From contig JAISQJ010000131.1 in the NCBI GenBank assembly GCA_031274285.1, forward strand, positions 1 to 39,101: DNA of 39,101 nt, written 5' to 3'. Below the pieces are notes generated by a model that saw nothing but the letters and a program-made list of their open reading frames with translations, was not told where the DNA came from and ran no database searches. The position numbers and the translations under genes were made by a program. Source of the DNA: Treponema sp. Its GTDB lineage: Bacteria > Spirochaetota > Spirochaetia > Treponematales > Breznakiellaceae. Shown piece by piece: positions 38,847-39,101 of this stretch (position 1 is its first letter; each line of letters opens with the position of its first letter).

Positions 38847-39101
38847 TTGGAAGCTTTTCTTAATTTTTTTGTTTCCGGCCCCTTCGCCCTTTGGCGCTGG
38901 GGGCGGCTTTTTATGGCCGCCCCGGAATTTCTTTCCGGTTTTGGCGTTACGCTCCTGGTTTCCGTGCTGGCCCTGCTTTTGGCCCTGGTTTTGGGTATTA
39001 TTTTTGGTCTTTTTTCCACCGCAAAGTTAAAGGTCCTTAAGGCCCTTTCCCGTATTTATGTTGAAGTTTTCCAAAACACCCCCCTGGTGGTGCAGGTGTT
39101 T
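38847..39101 (+). CDS. Polar amino-acid ABC transporter permease (HisM/GlnP family), 5' part only
   Basis: Runs off the window. In the frame read from 38847 the translation has FVSGPFALWRWGRLF, then FLSGFGVTLLVSVLALLLAL (first membrane helix) and finally RIYVEVFQNTPLVVQVF. The last piece is the conserved [YF]-[IV]-E-x-x-[RQ]-[GN]-T-P-L-[LV]-x-Q motif of polar amino-acid permeases. The start is uncertain: TTG at 38847 has GGGGG five bases upstream, and ATG at 38913 is the first ATG in frame but would drop the well-formed WRWGRLF extension. The product would be an inner-membrane subunit for uptake of an amino acid such as glutamine, histidine or cystine. Confidence 0.75.
   Translation, partial: MEAFLNFFVSGPFALWRWGRLFMAAPEFLSGFGVTLLVSVLALLLALVLGIIFGLFSTAKLKVLKALSRIYVEVFQNTPLVVQVF

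Noticed and set aside
38815-39030. Plus-strand open frame of 71 aa near the right end
   Set aside because: It is in the wrong frame. The frame read from 38847 gives the conserved amino-acid permease helix and the VEVFQNTPLVVQ motif and runs to the window edge.

Overview
The window reads as one stretch of a carbohydrate-scavenging bacterial chromosome, most likely a spirochaete of the Treponema group. I infer this from the many large (about 510-610 aa) LplA/YtcQ-type solute-binding lipoproteins, several with treponeme-like N-termini such as C-x-G-G-x-K-K-E, paired with LplB/LplC-type permeases that have no ATPase gene beside them. No rRNA, tRNA, CRISPR array or transposase was seen. Genes are densely packed, often 0-15 bp apart, and most have clear GGAGG-type ribosome binding sites.

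Region 1 (126-18111) looks like a peptidoglycan amino-sugar salvage regulon. A minus-strand operon runs murQ - murR/rpiR - tandem-GNAT acetyltransferase - binding protein - two permeases - PIG-L deacetylase. A second minus-strand operon runs binding protein - two permeases - nagZ. A divergent plus-strand operon runs namZ (exo-N-acetylmuramidase, DUF1343) - two permeases - binding protein - BadF-type amino-sugar kinase. Together they would import GlcNAc/MurNAc disaccharides through three ABC importers, split them in the cytoplasm from either end (NagZ, NamZ), phosphorylate the sugars (kinase) and convert MurNAc-6P to GlcNAc-6P (MurQ). Both minus-strand promoters carry the same TGAA-N7-TTCA element at the same distance from the -10 box, and a degenerate third copy lies between the divergent murQ and namZ promoters. 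I propose it as the MurR operator.

Region 2 (18127-19155) is a lone Gfo/Idh/MocA oxidoreductase. Region 3 (19284-33782) is visibly less GC-rich than its flanks. It holds an AraC-type regulator and a converging 12-gene minus-strand operon: binding protein, TIM-barrel isomerase, two paralogous SDR dehydrogenases/epimerases, a second TIM-barrel isomerase, a DUF362 protein, two-subunit transketolase, methylmalonate-semialdehyde dehydrogenase, SMP-30 lactonase and two permeases. The enzyme set matches no textbook pathway that I recognise and is the best candidate for an undescribed catabolic route. The binding-protein gene has a G10 tract just after its signal peptide (possible phase variation) and lacks a lipobox cysteine.

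Region 4 (33886-36686) has a 3'-truncated D12-class adenine methyltransferase, a second Gfo/Idh/MocA oxidoreductase and a divergent glycerate 2-kinase. Region 5 (36707-39101) has a dispersed-type inverted repeat, an orphan binding lipoprotein, a highly structured 214-bp intergenic element bounded by a 9-bp inverted repeat, and the 5' part of a polar amino-acid ABC permease cut by the window edge.
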